Positions 9,215 to 16,437 of a DNA stretch of 64,000 bases are shown piece after piece. The notes under the pieces are model-generated. The model searched no databases. It saw only the letters and a program-made list of their open reading frames with translations, and was not told where the DNA came from. A program made the translations under genes and the position numbers. Location of the stretch: assembly GCA_016124535.1 (NCBI GenBank), contig WGNK01000017.1, positions 118,780 through 182,779 of the forward strand, read 5' to 3'. The stretch's first letter is position 1; every line of letters starts with the position of its first letter. This DNA is from Azospirillum sp. GTDB lineage: Bacteria; Pseudomonadota; Alphaproteobacteria; Azospirillales; Azospirillaceae.

Positions 9215-9420
9215 GGCTCAGGCGCCTCCTTCGCCCGCGGCGCACCCTGTACCTCGATCGCGGCCAGCCAGGCCGCGATCTGGTGTTCCGAGAGCCGCGG
9301 GCCGTCGGGCAGCGGGTAGTGCCTGAGGGCGCCATCGGCAACCGCCGCCTCGAGCACGGCCGGTGTCACCCCTAGCGCCGCCGCGGCTTCGGCTGCGGTG
9401 TAGAGCTTGGGCAGCACCAT
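8962..9420 (-). CDS. Excisionase-like HTH protein overlapping int2
   Basis: A 152-residue frame whose first 55 residues (LYTAAEAAAALGVTPAVLEA, then RLSEHQIAAWLAAIE) form a predicted helix-turn-helix of the HTH_17/excisionase kind. The rest is Pro/Ala-rich and overlaps integrase 2 by 253 bases in another frame. The arrangement copies the one at 7558-7944. The next upstream gene (9445-9855) lies 24 bases away, so it probably belongs to the same leftward operon. Confidence 0.55.
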   Translation of the reverse strand: MVLPKLYTAAEAAAALGVTPAVLEAAVADGALRHYPLPDGPRLSEHQIAAWLAAIEVQGAPRAKEAPEPWPGPPARPNSCGVSPAGAGTCAGPTADAPASAARAVSAWQTLRTGSGGSTPAPAASGRKPRSRPQNQPDLFGIPGAATPPKTS

Positions 9421-9444
9421 CGGCAGCGATCACGGCGGCGGCGG

Positions 9445-9855
9445 TCATGCCGGCGGCTCCGCCCTGAGCCCGTGGATCAGCGTCTCGAGCGCCTCCTCCA
9501 GGGTCTCCTGCTGGGGTTCTGGCAGTGCTTCGACGAGTCCGGTCAGGCGCCGGCGTGGATCATGGGTGAGCAGCGCGTGGCCACTGGCGGTGACGGTCAC
9601 CGGTTCGCCCGGCCGGCCCCGGACCACCAGCCCCTTGGCGGCCAGCGTCCGGACCGAGCGGGAGACGGGGCCTAAGCTCATGCCCTGGTGGCGGGCGAGC
9701 CGGGCCGAGGTGCGCTCCCGCTCCGGTGCCTCGGCGAAGAAGCGCAGTGCCGTCCACTGCCCCGGATAGAGCCCGCGGGCGTAGCCGGTACTGTGGAACA
9801 GGCGGGAAAGCTGCTCGACCAGGGCCGGGATGGAGCGCGACGGTTCAGGCTGCAT
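9445..9855 (-). CDS. MarR-type winged-helix regulator
   Basis: A 136-residue protein. The central part (YPGQWTALRFFAEAPERERTSARLARHQGMSLGPVSRSVRTLAAKGLVVRG) has the MarR winged-helix order: helix pair, recognition helix, then a short wing with VTVTASGHALL. The ATG at 9855 is preferred because the frame upstream overlaps the next gene, and this start overlaps that gene's stop by 11 bases. It may regulate lysogeny or integration genes. No ligand-binding clues are visible. Confidence 0.7.
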   Translation of the reverse strand: MQPEPSRSIPALVEQLSRLFHSTGYARGLYPGQWTALRFFAEAPERERTSARLARHQGMSLGPVSRSVRTLAAKGLVVRGRPGEPVTVTASGHALLTHDPRRRLTGLVEALPEPQQETLEEALETLIHGLRAEPPA

Positions 9856-10036
9856 CGACCCCCCACCTTTCCACGTCGTGCCGGGTGCCGCCGAGGAAAG
9901 CGGCCAGATCGCCGAACTGCGCCGGTCCGCCGGCGATCGCACCCAGGCTCCGGCCGGCCTGGTCGCGCAGATGAATCTCGGCGGGCGGTTCCAGCGAAAG
10001 GCGCCACCAGGGGCGGTCGGCACTGGCGGTGGTCAT
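9845..10036 (-). CDS. Small phage protein of unknown function
   Basis: A 63-residue acidic protein beginning MTTASADRPWWRLSLEPP. It overlaps the MarR-type gene by 11 bases and lies 3 bases after the small membrane-protein gene at 10040, consistent with a tightly packed leftward operon. No domain is recognised. Confidence 0.55.
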   Translation of the reverse strand: MTTASADRPWWRLSLEPPAEIHLRDQAGRSLGAIAGGPAQFGDLAAFLGGTRHDVERWGVDAA

Positions 10037-10039
10037 GTC

Positions 10040-10174
10040 TCACCCCGCCACCAGGCTGGCGACGAACAGCCCCACCACCAGGATCAGCGTACACACAACC
10101 ATGCCGGCGACCAAGATGCCGGGGCCGATGGGTTTGGGGATGTACCGGGGGTCAGGCTTGGCCGGGTTCGCCAT
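10040..10174 (-). CDS. Small single-pass membrane protein
   Basis: A 44-residue protein: a 20-residue polar, proline-rich N-terminus (MANPAKPDPRYIPKP) then one hydrophobic helix, ILVAGMVVCTLILVVGLFVA. The ATG at 10174 is chosen because it lies 4 bases after the upstream gene's stop at 10179; the open frame further upstream is out of context. A role in the lysogen envelope is possible but not shown. Confidence 0.55.
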   Translation of the reverse strand: MANPAKPDPRYIPKPIGPGILVAGMVVCTLILVVGLFVASLVAG

Positions 10175-10178
10175 CGCC

Positions 10179-10481
10179 TCAGCCCTCCCCGGCAGCATCG
10201 TCAACGGCCTCGGGTGCCCTGGTAAGGCGGTCGACCTCTTCGGCCAAAGCATGGAGAGCGTCGGCCATCCCATAACCGCGATAGATTGCCCGAGGAGGGT
10301 CGCCCGCGGTCCAGATTTCGATCCGGCCCTTCCCAAAAATCCCCATGCGGTACCCGGGCAGCACCCGCTGGTTGGCCCAAGCGAGGGCACCCTGGGGATC
10401 GAGCACCAGGAACGCGTCCTCGACCGGAGACGCCGCCGGTTCGGTCGCCGGCAGGTCGGTGAAGCCGAAAGGATCGGCCAT
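10179..10481 (-). CDS. Hypothetical early phage protein
   Basis: A 100-residue acidic protein (MADPFGFTDLPATEPAASP at the start) with a compact central beta-rich stretch, FLVLDPQGALAWANQRVLPGYRMGIFGKGRIEIW, and a helical C-terminus. The family is not recognised. It is part of the leftward operon that runs from 11126 to the integrase genes. Confidence 0.6.
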   Translation of the reverse strand: MADPFGFTDLPATEPAASPVEDAFLVLDPQGALAWANQRVLPGYRMGIFGKGRIEIWTAGDPPRAIYRGYGMADALHALAEEVDRLTRAPEAVDDAAGEG

Positions 10482-10485
10482 GGCG

Positions 10486-10596
10486 TCACACCTCCTGCCA
10501 CACGGCGATGCGCCGGCTGTGGTCGAAGACTTCGGTGACGGTGACCGACACCACGCGTGCCCGGCGCACCACCCGAATCCGGCGCAGCAGGATCAT
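10486..10596 (-). CDS. Very small basic protein (36 residues)
   Basis: MILLRRIRVVRRARVVSVTV and on to a TGA at 10486. Its ATG overlaps the stop of the upstream gene in an ATGA junction (10593-10596), and its stop is 4 bases before the next start. These two junctions support real translation despite the short length. The strongly basic beginning suggests nucleic-acid or membrane contact; no function is assigned. Confidence 0.45.
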   Translation of the reverse strand: MILLRRIRVVRRARVVSVTVTEVFDHSRRIAVWQEV

Positions 10597-11126
10597 GGGC
10601 TGGTCTCCCCCAACGGCGGCGCGGATTCTTGCGCGAGCGTCGTCTCGAGTTGAGTCCAGAGAGCGGCTACTGCCAGAGCCTCGGTCGCGACGGTGGCGAA
10701 GGCCTCGTCATCGCCTCGTTCGTCGTGCAGCGAGATGCCATCGGGGCCGATCACCACCCAATAGCGGCCTTCGCCGGCGTGGTTGGCTTCCGCGACCGCA
10801 TCGACCAGGCCCAGACGGCCGCCGGACAGCGCCAGGTCGAGACAGCGCCGAAGCCTGGCCGCCAGGTCGCCTTCGGCAGCCTCGAACGCTTCTCCGAGGC
10901 GGCCGACCACCACCCGCACCGCGGCTTCGGATTCGAGGTCGCGCACCGCCCGCCAGGCCTCCCCGACCTTGTCGGCCAAGGTCCACGAACCGGTGCCGCG
11001 CTGTTTCAACGCCAAGCCGGCCAGGCTCTGGAGTTCCGCCGTCAGTGCCTGCTGCCAGCTTAGAGTCGCGGCGGCGGCGAGGTCGGAGTTGGCGGCGCCC
11101 CCGGCGCCCGGTTCCTGAGAGCTCAC
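10593..11126 (-). CDS. Hypothetical early phage protein, first gene of leftward operon
   Basis: A 177-residue, mostly alpha-helical protein with a beta segment near the end, RYWVVIGPDGISLHDERGDDEAF. The GTG at 11126 is chosen because AAGGGGG lies about eight bases upstream and the sequence before it looks non-coding; the frame itself is open to 11321. No known domain is recognised. It begins the run of short overlapping genes leading to the integrases. Confidence 0.6.
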   Translation of the reverse strand: MSSQEPGAGGAANSDLAAAATLSWQQALTAELQSLAGLALKQRGTGSWTLADKVGEAWRAVRDLESEAAVRVVVGRLGEAFEAAEGDLAARLRRCLDLALSGGRLGLVDAVAEANHAGEGRYWVVIGPDGISLHDERGDDEAFATVATEALAVAALWTQLETTLAQESAPPLGETSP

Positions 11127-11310
11127 GGCTGCCCCCTTTCGAAAAAGCCCCGGCCGGGGCGACTTCGGAATAAACCCCAGCCAGGGCGGGAGTTCGCAAA
11201 CCAAGCCTGTCCGCCGCCGTCCCGGGCTGGGCCATGGGTCAGATGACAGGTGGGAGGAATTCACCCCAACCCGGTCCCCAGGGACGGCGGACACGGATAT
11301 CAATACATTC

Positions 11311-11348
11311 CGTCCATGCACAAATCAACACAATTTGTGCGGGACGGT
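11311..11348. promoter_or_regulatory. Palindrome in the 404-base gap before the repressor
   Basis: GCACAAAT (11319-11326) and ATTTGTGC (11334-11341) are perfect inverted arms around a 7-base spacer. The symmetry continues outward as CCGTCC (11311-11316) against GGACGG (11343-11348) with a one-base offset. It lies upstream of the leftward operon and downstream of the repressor gene. It is a candidate operator or, less likely, a terminator. The rest of 11127-11530 shows no supported gene. Confidence 0.5.
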
Positions 11349-11530
11349 TGATTCCGCGATTGTTTGTGAGCCGGCTATCGCCCTCGCGGAACGCTGCAAG
11401 AACAGCGTGCGCCGCCTTTGCCGGCTATCCCTTTGAGAATAGGCGGGTCTCTATCCCAGGTCCGAACGATTGGAGATAGTCGCCTGGGCGCACTTCTGCC
11501 TTGGTCGGGCACCCAGCAGCTGCTTTTCCG

Positions 11531-11932
11531 CTACGGCAGCGCCTTCTTCCGATCGTCGCCTGATTGCTTTGCGACGCTCCGCAGCGAAGGCGGTGGAGGG
11601 GCCGAAGCCAATATGAAGTCGATCAGCTTTTCGCGTTGGTCTTGATTCATTCTTCGGATCGCCAAGACCAAGTTCGCTTCGGATGGCTCTAGATCCAGAC
11701 GAGCAGTTCCGCCGCCGTTTTCCAGCCAGTCGGCGCTGACGCCGAAATGGTTTGCAATGATTGCAATGGTCTTTTCGGACGCGGGCCTGTTCCCATTCAA
11801 TGCCGATTGGATCGTCGATTCCGGCGTGCCGAGGGCAAGAGCCAGTTGCCGGCCCGACGGTATGCCGTCCCGGTCCATCAAAAATCGAATACGCTCAGCA
11901 ATCGTCTGCCTCCCAATCATGCGGACCATCAT
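11531..11932 (-). CDS. CI-like XRE repressor
   Basis: A 133-residue transcriptional regulator. Residues about 8-66 (IAERIRFLMDRDGIPSGRQLALALGTPESTIQSALNGNRPASEKTIAIIANHFGVSADWLENG) are a textbook Cro/CI helix-turn-helix, but there is no S24 peptidase domain, so it is not cleaved like lambda CI. The C-terminal 50 residues are helical. Possible starts are ATGs at 11932, 11929 and 11920; the first is used, with low certainty. A palindrome touches the start codon region, suggesting autoregulation. It is divergent from the Cro-like gene. Confidence 0.85.
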   Translation of the reverse strand: MMVRMIGRQTIAERIRFLMDRDGIPSGRQLALALGTPESTIQSALNGNRPASEKTIAIIANHFGVSADWLENGGGTARLDLEPSEANLVLAIRRMNQDQREKLIDFILASAPPPPSLRSVAKQSGDDRKKALP

Positions 11933-11986
11933 ATCCGCACGCGATGTGCGGATGGTCTTGACCGTTGTCTGCACATTATGTACATA
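11933..11986. promoter_or_regulatory. Divergent switch region: operator palindromes and promoter
   Basis: ATCCGCAC (11933-11940) and GTGCGGAT (11946-11953) form a perfect palindrome with a 5-base centre. A weaker one, TGCACAT (11970-11976) with ATGTACA (11978-11984), follows. For rightward transcription, TTGACC (11958-11963) and TACATA (11981-11986) are 17 bases apart. The predicted start of transcription would fall at or next to the ATG at 11993, implying a leaderless mRNA. The layout matches a phage immunity switch. Confidence 0.6.
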
Positions 11987-11992
11987 CCGTCC

Positions 11993-12424
11993 ATGACCTT
12001 CCGTGAGATCACCAAGCTTTGGCCGTCGGTAGCCGCACTTGCCGAAGACCTCGGAGTCACCACCCATGCGGTGATGCAGTTCCGGCAGCGGAACAATGTT
12101 GATGCCCGACATTGGCCGGCTCTGATCGACGCGGCCAAGGAGCGGAGCATCAGCCTGAACGCCGACGACCTGGTCGCTGCAGTGCGCCAGCGCGAGGGCG
12201 GCCTGCCGAACCTCGCCAAGGTCGATGACCTTGCGGCGGAGCAGGCGGGCGAGAGGGAGGTCGGGAGTCGGCATGGCAGCAACATACCGACGCGTGCAGC
12301 TTCGTGCCAAGCAAGAAAGCGATCAAAAGGTGAACAAAATGCCGCAGCCGGTGCGCCGGGACGGCGTCGGCGGGGGAATCGAAGTGATGCCATGACGGCT
12401 CCGGCAACCAGGGCGGGAGAATGA
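11993..12424 (+). CDS. Cro-like HTH protein
   Basis: A 143-residue protein whose first 65 residues carry a helix-turn-helix of the small-Cro/YdaS kind: LWPSVAALAEDLGVTTHAVMQFRQRNNVDARHWPALIDAA, a pattern typical of proteins paired with phage repressors. After about residue 75 the sequence is arginine-rich and low in complexity. The ATG at 11993 lies only 6 bases after the candidate -10 box, so translation may be leaderless. It is divergent from the repressor. Confidence 0.72.
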   Translation: MTFREITKLWPSVAALAEDLGVTTHAVMQFRQRNNVDARHWPALIDAAKERSISLNADDLVAAVRQREGGLPNLAKVDDLAAEQAGEREVGSRHGSNIPTRAASCQARKRSKGEQNAAAGAPGRRRRGNRSDAMTAPATRAGE

Positions 12425-12510
12425 AGATGGCGCCGGGCGCCGATTTATCCAGCGGCCGGGCTCGCCCTGACCATGGCGCCCATCCATGTGCGAGGAGTCC
12501 CTGAAACACC

Positions 12511-12951
12511 ATGGGCGATGTCAGCGCGATCACCGCCGAGTCGATGGCCCACCGGGTTCGGCAGGGCCTGCAACTGTTTGCCGTAGGAATCACGCCGGCC
12601 GCCCTGGCCGAGGCGACCGGGATCGAGCGGCGTACAGTCGATGCGCATCGGCTCGGCGAATCCTGTCGCTGCGTTTCCCGGCTGCTGCGTTGCGCGATGG
12701 TGCTGCCGGCGGGATTTCTGGGGCATGTGGTAGCGCCGGCCGGCTTCGCGGTGTGGCGCACCGATTTGGCCGCTGCGATCAGCGCGCCCCAGACACTTGC
12801 AGAAATGTCAGGCCGGCTGCACTTGCTGGCGACGGCGCTGGCCGACGGCGTGCTCGACCACCGCGAGCGTGCCCAGCTCGCCCCGGAAATGCGCCAGCTC
12901 GGCTCGCTGCTTGCCAGTTTCGCCGACCAGCTCGAGGGCGGGCGGACATGA
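12511..12951 (+). CDS. Hypothetical phage regulatory protein
   Basis: A 146-residue helical protein. Residues 15-50 (MAHRVRQGLQLFAVGITPAALAEATGIERRTVDAHRLGES) contain a probable helix-turn-helix, followed by a long helical region. The position just after the Cro-like gene suggests an early regulator similar in role to CII. No family is recognised. Confidence 0.6.
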   Translation: MGDVSAITAESMAHRVRQGLQLFAVGITPAALAEATGIERRTVDAHRLGESCRCVSRLLRCAMVLPAGFLGHVVAPAGFAVWRTDLAAAISAPQTLAEMSGRLHLLATALADGVLDHRERAQLAPEMRQLGSLLASFADQLEGGRT

Positions 12952-12964
12952 GCGGCGGGTTGCC

Positions 12965-13255
12965 CTACAGGCCTGCCACCTTGCGCAGGGCCTCGTTGAT
13001 CCGCGACTGCCAGCCGGGGCCTTCGGCTTTGAAATGGGCCAGCACGTCGGGATCGAGGCGGAGGTTGACCGCCTGCTTGCGCTTCGCCGCCGGCGGCCGG
13101 CCGCGCTTCGCCCCCTTGAACCACGCGTCGTCCAGTTCGACGGTGTCGGGATCGGCGGCGATCCCGGCATTGATCGCGGCGTCTTCTTCGGCCGAGATGG
13201 TGTCCAGCGACGCCAGTGCGCGTCGGCGGGCGTTCGCGTCAGATGTTTTCAGCAT
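12965..13255 (-). CDS. brnA: BrnA-type antitoxin
   Basis: A 96-residue antitoxin. The C-terminal ribbon-helix-helix-like part, KQAVNLRLDPDVLAHFKAEGPGWQSRINEALRKV, is the standard BrnA signature and binds both toxin and operator. The ATG at 13255 gives a 17-base overlap with the toxin gene upstream. The pair is convergent to its plus-strand neighbour and sits as a module between early phage genes. Confidence 0.9.
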   Translation of the reverse strand: MLKTSDANARRRALASLDTISAEEDAAINAGIAADPDTVELDDAWFKGAKRGRPPAAKRKQAVNLRLDPDVLAHFKAEGPGWQSRINEALRKVAGL

Positions 13256-13511
13256 AGCGCCTGATCTCCCGTCGATTGGCCTTGTGCAGGCTGATGATCC
13301 GGTACCCGTCCTGTCGTGGCGTCCAGACCAGGACATGCAATCTCGGCCCGATGAAGCCGATCGAGACGAAGCGGGGCTCGCCGTACCTCTGGCGTTCGTC
13401 AGCTCTGGTCAGGGCCGTATTCCATTCGAAGGCCCCGGCGGCGGCGAAATCGACGCCGTGCTTGGCGAGGTTCGCCGCGCGTTTGGCTTCGTCCCAGCTC
13501 AGTTCGCCCAT
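13239..13511 (-). CDS. brnT: BrnT-type ribonuclease toxin
   Basis: A 90-residue BrnT toxin, a RelE-fold RNase that blocks translation. The opening WDEAKRAANLAKHGVDFAAA and the close RIISLHKANRREIRRY are family signatures, with the conserved basic residues kept. It is encoded first in the operon, the normal order for brnTA. A short AT-rich stretch at 13512-13560 precedes it and probably holds the autoregulated promoter. Confidence 0.92.
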   Translation of the reverse strand: MGELSWDEAKRAANLAKHGVDFAAAGAFEWNTALTRADERQRYGEPRFVSIGFIGPRLHVLVWTPRQDGYRIISLHKANRREIRRYAENI

Positions 13512-13627
13512 TTATGTATCCACAATAAATCAAAACGTCAAAGGGGCCGGCGCAACGGTAGCGTCAGGCCTGACATCGGTCAAAGTCGCCCGACCCTTGA
13601 ACCGGCCGGCGCCGCAGGGACCGCGCC

Positions 13628-15007
13628 ATGAACGCCGCCGCCGCCGGGACGATTGCCGCCGGCGACGGCTTTTCGACCATGCGGGCCCGCTGGCGCATGG
13701 CATTTCTGCTCCACCCGGACTTGCGCGACCGCGAACAGCGGGTGGCCGCCCTGATGCTGGAGATGACCAGCCGCACCCTGTGGCAACAACAGGGCCAGGT
13801 CCTGACCTGGGTTTCGGTCCCGGCACTGACGCGGGCACTTCGCCAGTGCGACCGCACCATCCAGCGGGCGCGGGCGATGCTGGTAAAGCTGGGCGTACTC
13901 CGGCTGGCACGGGCGGGCGGGCATGGCCGCCGCGACAGCAGCGCCTTTTCATTCGATCCCGCCTGGCTGGAACATGCCGAGGAGCGGCTGCGCGACGAGG
14001 GGGCCTTCGCGGCTCTGGGCATGATCCAGTGGCCGCCGGGGTCGGTTGCGACCGACAGCGATGACACTTTGAACCAGCCCTGGGGTGACACCCCTGTCGC
14101 CAACCACCAGCCTAAGGGCGACAGCTCTGTCGCCCTCGGCCATGACGGTGCAGCTGTCGCCCTTGGTGACGCCCTCAAGGATGACAGAACTGTCACCCTT
14201 AACCAGCCATGGGGTGACAGGGGCGTCGCCAGCCACGAGCCTAAGGGTGACACCGTGACCGGGCATGCGGCTAAGGGTGACAGTTCTGTCACCCTAAAGG
14301 CGCCGGAGGCCGCCAGAGCTGTCACCCTAAAGCCTCAAAATGAGGATAGTTCTGTGGAAAAGCTGTTGATAGCTGCGCCAGTCGACGGGTTTAGGGTGAC
14401 AAATCGCGTCGCTAAGGGTGACAAATCCGGCCCGTTTAGGGTGACAGATCTGTCACCCGAACCTTTTGAAGAACAGGATTCTAACCCTCGCGCGCGTACG
14501 CGAGGCCGCCGCAAACCGGCGAACCCACCGCCCAAGCCGGGCCAGGGCAACTTGATGCTGCCGATCCGGGGTGGTCGAGACCGTGCCGACAATGCCCTCG
14601 ACCAGGCGGTCAGGGCTTCCAGGACCCGCTCCGACGCAGGGCGAGACCAACGGGCGGTGGAGCTATGCGAACGGGCAGCCGAGTTGCTCGGCGACCGGGG
14701 CCGGGCCAATCTCGCGGTCAGCTGCATGGACGCGGGGCTGAAATCGGCAATCCTCGCCGGTCAACCGGTTGCCGACGACAGGCTGACCGAGGTTTTGAGA
14801 GACGGCCTCGCCAGCCTCGAAGCCTCCCACACCGAACATGCAGGCACCGGCCCGCCCGCGATCCCGATCACCGACCTGGTCGCCGCCTTGCGCCTGGTCC
14901 TGCCCGAACTCCTCGGCCCCCTGATCGCCGCCGTCGGCGCGTTGTTGCCCGAACCGCTGAAGCCGCTGGTCGCCGAAGCGCTCAAGCACCTGCCGACGGC
15001 GGCATGA
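13628..15007 (+). CDS. Replication initiator-like protein with internal repeats
   Basis: A 459-residue protein. Residues about 18-125 (REQRVAALMLEMTSRTL, then VPALTRALRQCDRTIQRARAMLVKLGVLRLARAGG) form a winged helix of the plasmid/phage replication type. The middle (about 150-275) is a low-complexity stretch in which KGDSSVTL-like words recur because the DNA underneath is a set of iteron-like repeats. The C-terminus is helical. The layout recalls lambda O, where the origin lies inside the initiator gene. Initiator function is inferred from fold and repeats. Confidence 0.7.
   Translation: MNAAAAGTIAAGDGFSTMRARWRMAFLLHPDLRDREQRVAALMLEMTSRTLWQQQGQVLTWVSVPALTRALRQCDRTIQRARAMLVKLGVLRLARAGGHGRRDSSAFSFDPAWLEHAEERLRDEGAFAALGMIQWPPGSVATDSDDTLNQPWGDTPVANHQPKGDSSVALGHDGAAVALGDALKDDRTVTLNQPWGDRGVASHEPKGDTVTGHAAKGDSSVTLKAPEAARAVTLKPQNEDSSVEKLLIAAPVDGFRVTNRVAKGDKSGPFRVTDLSPEPFEEQDSNPRARTRGRRKPANPPPKPGQGNLMLPIRGGRDRADNALDQAVRASRTRSDAGRDQRAVELCERAAELLGDRGRANLAVSCMDAGLKSAILAGQPVADDRLTEVLRDGLASLEASHTEHAGTGPPAIPITDLVAALRLVLPELLGPLIAAVGALLPEPLKPLVAEALKHLPTAA
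14081..14458. repeat. Iteron-like repeats: candidate phage replication origin
   Basis: At least twelve copies of the core AGGGTGACA or its complement TGTCACCCT, some with one change, lie within 378 bases. Several are paired head-to-head: AGGGCGACAG/CTGTCGCCCT at 14115-14136 and AGGGTGACAG/CTGTCACCCT at 14274-14295 are perfect 10-bp arms around 2 bases; a third lies at 14437-14458. Direct copies occur near 14243, 14273, 14392, 14413 and 14436. They are inside the initiator-like gene. Confidence 0.8.
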
Positions 15008-15049
15008 TTTCGCCGGCTGTCTTTCGTGTCAGAAAGGTTCCTATTTGAG

Positions 15050-15065
15050 ACGCGAAGTGTCGCGT
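15050..15065. promoter_or_regulatory. Short palindrome after the initiator gene
   Basis: ACGCGA (15050-15055) and TCGCGT (15060-15065) are perfect arms around AGTG. It marks the point where base composition changes from GC-rich to AT-rich. It may be a protein site or the end of a transferred segment. Confidence 0.3.
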
Positions 15066-15108
15066 ATCATTATTTGCCCCATGGGCTTTATTTGTGTAAT
15101 TTATAAAA

Positions 15109-15966
15109 TTATGGTCGGATATTATCTTTGTTGGATTTGGAATCACTTAAATCAGTGGATATTTTGTCTTCAGTATGAAGCGTTTCATTCATTGCAGCAG
15201 ACTCTTTATTATTCAATGCCTGGGCCGTTGTTGTTTGTGCCTCTAGAGCCGCCTCGTCATCAATTGCCACTGAAACAGCGCCAGTTGACGAGCCAACTAT
15301 AACTACAACCCAAATGAACATAACTAGAGAAAATATTGTACTCACGATTTCCCAGTTACCACCAACAAATATAGGCTCACGTCGATTTCCTATATTGATC
15401 AATGAAAACACGTAGATCAACACATCAGACAACGATGGATTTCCCTTCGGGGTTATCAGGCCATAAACAGATAATGAATAACAAAAAATCGAAAAATATA
15501 CGATAAATGACAGTATTTTTATTACAAAAAAATCAACAAACATGGCAAATTTAACAGATTTTTGATCTGATATGCTAAATTTCATCCCAACTCGCTCCAT
15601 TTTTTCTACGACACTTTTCTCATAATCTGTCCGCGGTTTAATTAAGCTCGTACCAACTACATCTCGAGTAATTTCATGCATAGTTATCTTCCTGAATATT
15701 TTCGCAAGACCCAATACTGAAATATATATTACTATGAAGCATTCTGATTTTGCATGAATGGGCGCATACACCCATTCGTAACTGTATAATCCTATAGCAA
15801 TACCCCCTGCAGAAAACAACCAGGAAGCAAATTTTGCCATAACCATGATTTCGCCAATACCTGTTATCTTAGCAATGACAAGAAAAGGTCGCCAGAGTAT
15901 AATTGATGTGACTGCTTCATAAAAAAAACACACCGATTTGTTCTGATAGATAACGATACCCTTCAA
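15109..15966 (-). CDS. AT-rich cargo gene: multi-pass membrane protein
   Basis: A 285-residue protein with hydrophobic segments near residues 45-65, 76-92, 140-172 and 207-228, and a hydrophilic, charged C-terminal tail of about 55 residues. Residues 180-228 (DVLIYVFSLINIGNRREP, then a helix IVSTIFSLVMFIWVVVIVG) resemble the pore-loop plus inner helix of a two-helix potassium channel, but the TxGYGD selectivity filter is absent (NIGNRR instead). The gene is far more AT-rich than its neighbours and lies on the opposite strand. This is typical of a phage cargo (moron) gene, possibly for exclusion or defence. Function unknown. Confidence 0.75.
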   Translation of the reverse strand: MKGIVIYQNKSVCFFYEAVTSIILWRPFLVIAKITGIGEIMVMAKFASWLFSAGGIAIGLYSYEWVYAPIHAKSECFIVIYISVLGLAKIFRKITMHEITRDVVGTSLIKPRTDYEKSVVEKMERVGMKFSISDQKSVKFAMFVDFFVIKILSFIVYFSIFCYSLSVYGLITPKGNPSLSDVLIYVFSLINIGNRREPIFVGGNWEIVSTIFSLVMFIWVVVIVGSSTGAVSVAIDDEAALEAQTTTAQALNNKESAAMNETLHTEDKISTDLSDSKSNKDNIRP

Positions 15967-16437
15967 GAAAAACTAGAAGAGACAACAGCTGCAATAATCC
16001 CGAAAAATGCTGTGTCATGCGTCGTATCCTTTTTCAACTGCGCAATAAATATTGCCATATATGAATATGGGTTAAAATACCATTTCCGAAAGCGTTTGGG
16101 AAAGCGCTCTGCTCCATCTTGTCCCGGCTACGAGTCCGCTGGAGAGTCCTCAAATCGGCCCTTTTTGATCCCCACCGGTCGAGTTCGCAATTTCAATGAC
16201 TTAGCTGTCGCAAAATCTAGTCGCAGAAGGGTGCGGCGGTGGGTGTGGCCGGGCCTGGAGAAGTGGGCGATGCCGGCGGGGAGGACGGGTGAGAGGGGCG
16301 GCAGCGGACCGGACTAGAGGAAAGGCCGGGGCCGGCAGGGCGACTCGGGATCAGTGGTGTCGGGCGGTGGCGGAGTTTGTGCGAGCGCAAAGAGGCGGCT
16401 GCGGTGGGCGCCGGCCGCCCCATGGCCGGCGGCGGCG
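15967..16437. other. Intergenic stretch without a supported gene
   Basis: The AT-rich composition of the cargo gene continues to about 16090 and then changes to GC-rich. A plus-strand frame at 16012-16317 is open but straddles the composition change and has no plausible domain. The segment probably holds the promoter of the cargo gene and the edge of the transferred DNA. Confidence 0.5.

Noticed and set aside
16090..16220. Possible tRNA or tmRNA fragment serving as an attachment site
   Set aside because: No acceptor or T-arm pairing could be drawn.
16012..16317. Plus-strand frame beginning MSCVVSFFNC
   Set aside because: It crosses a sharp composition boundary, has no ribosome site and shows no domain.
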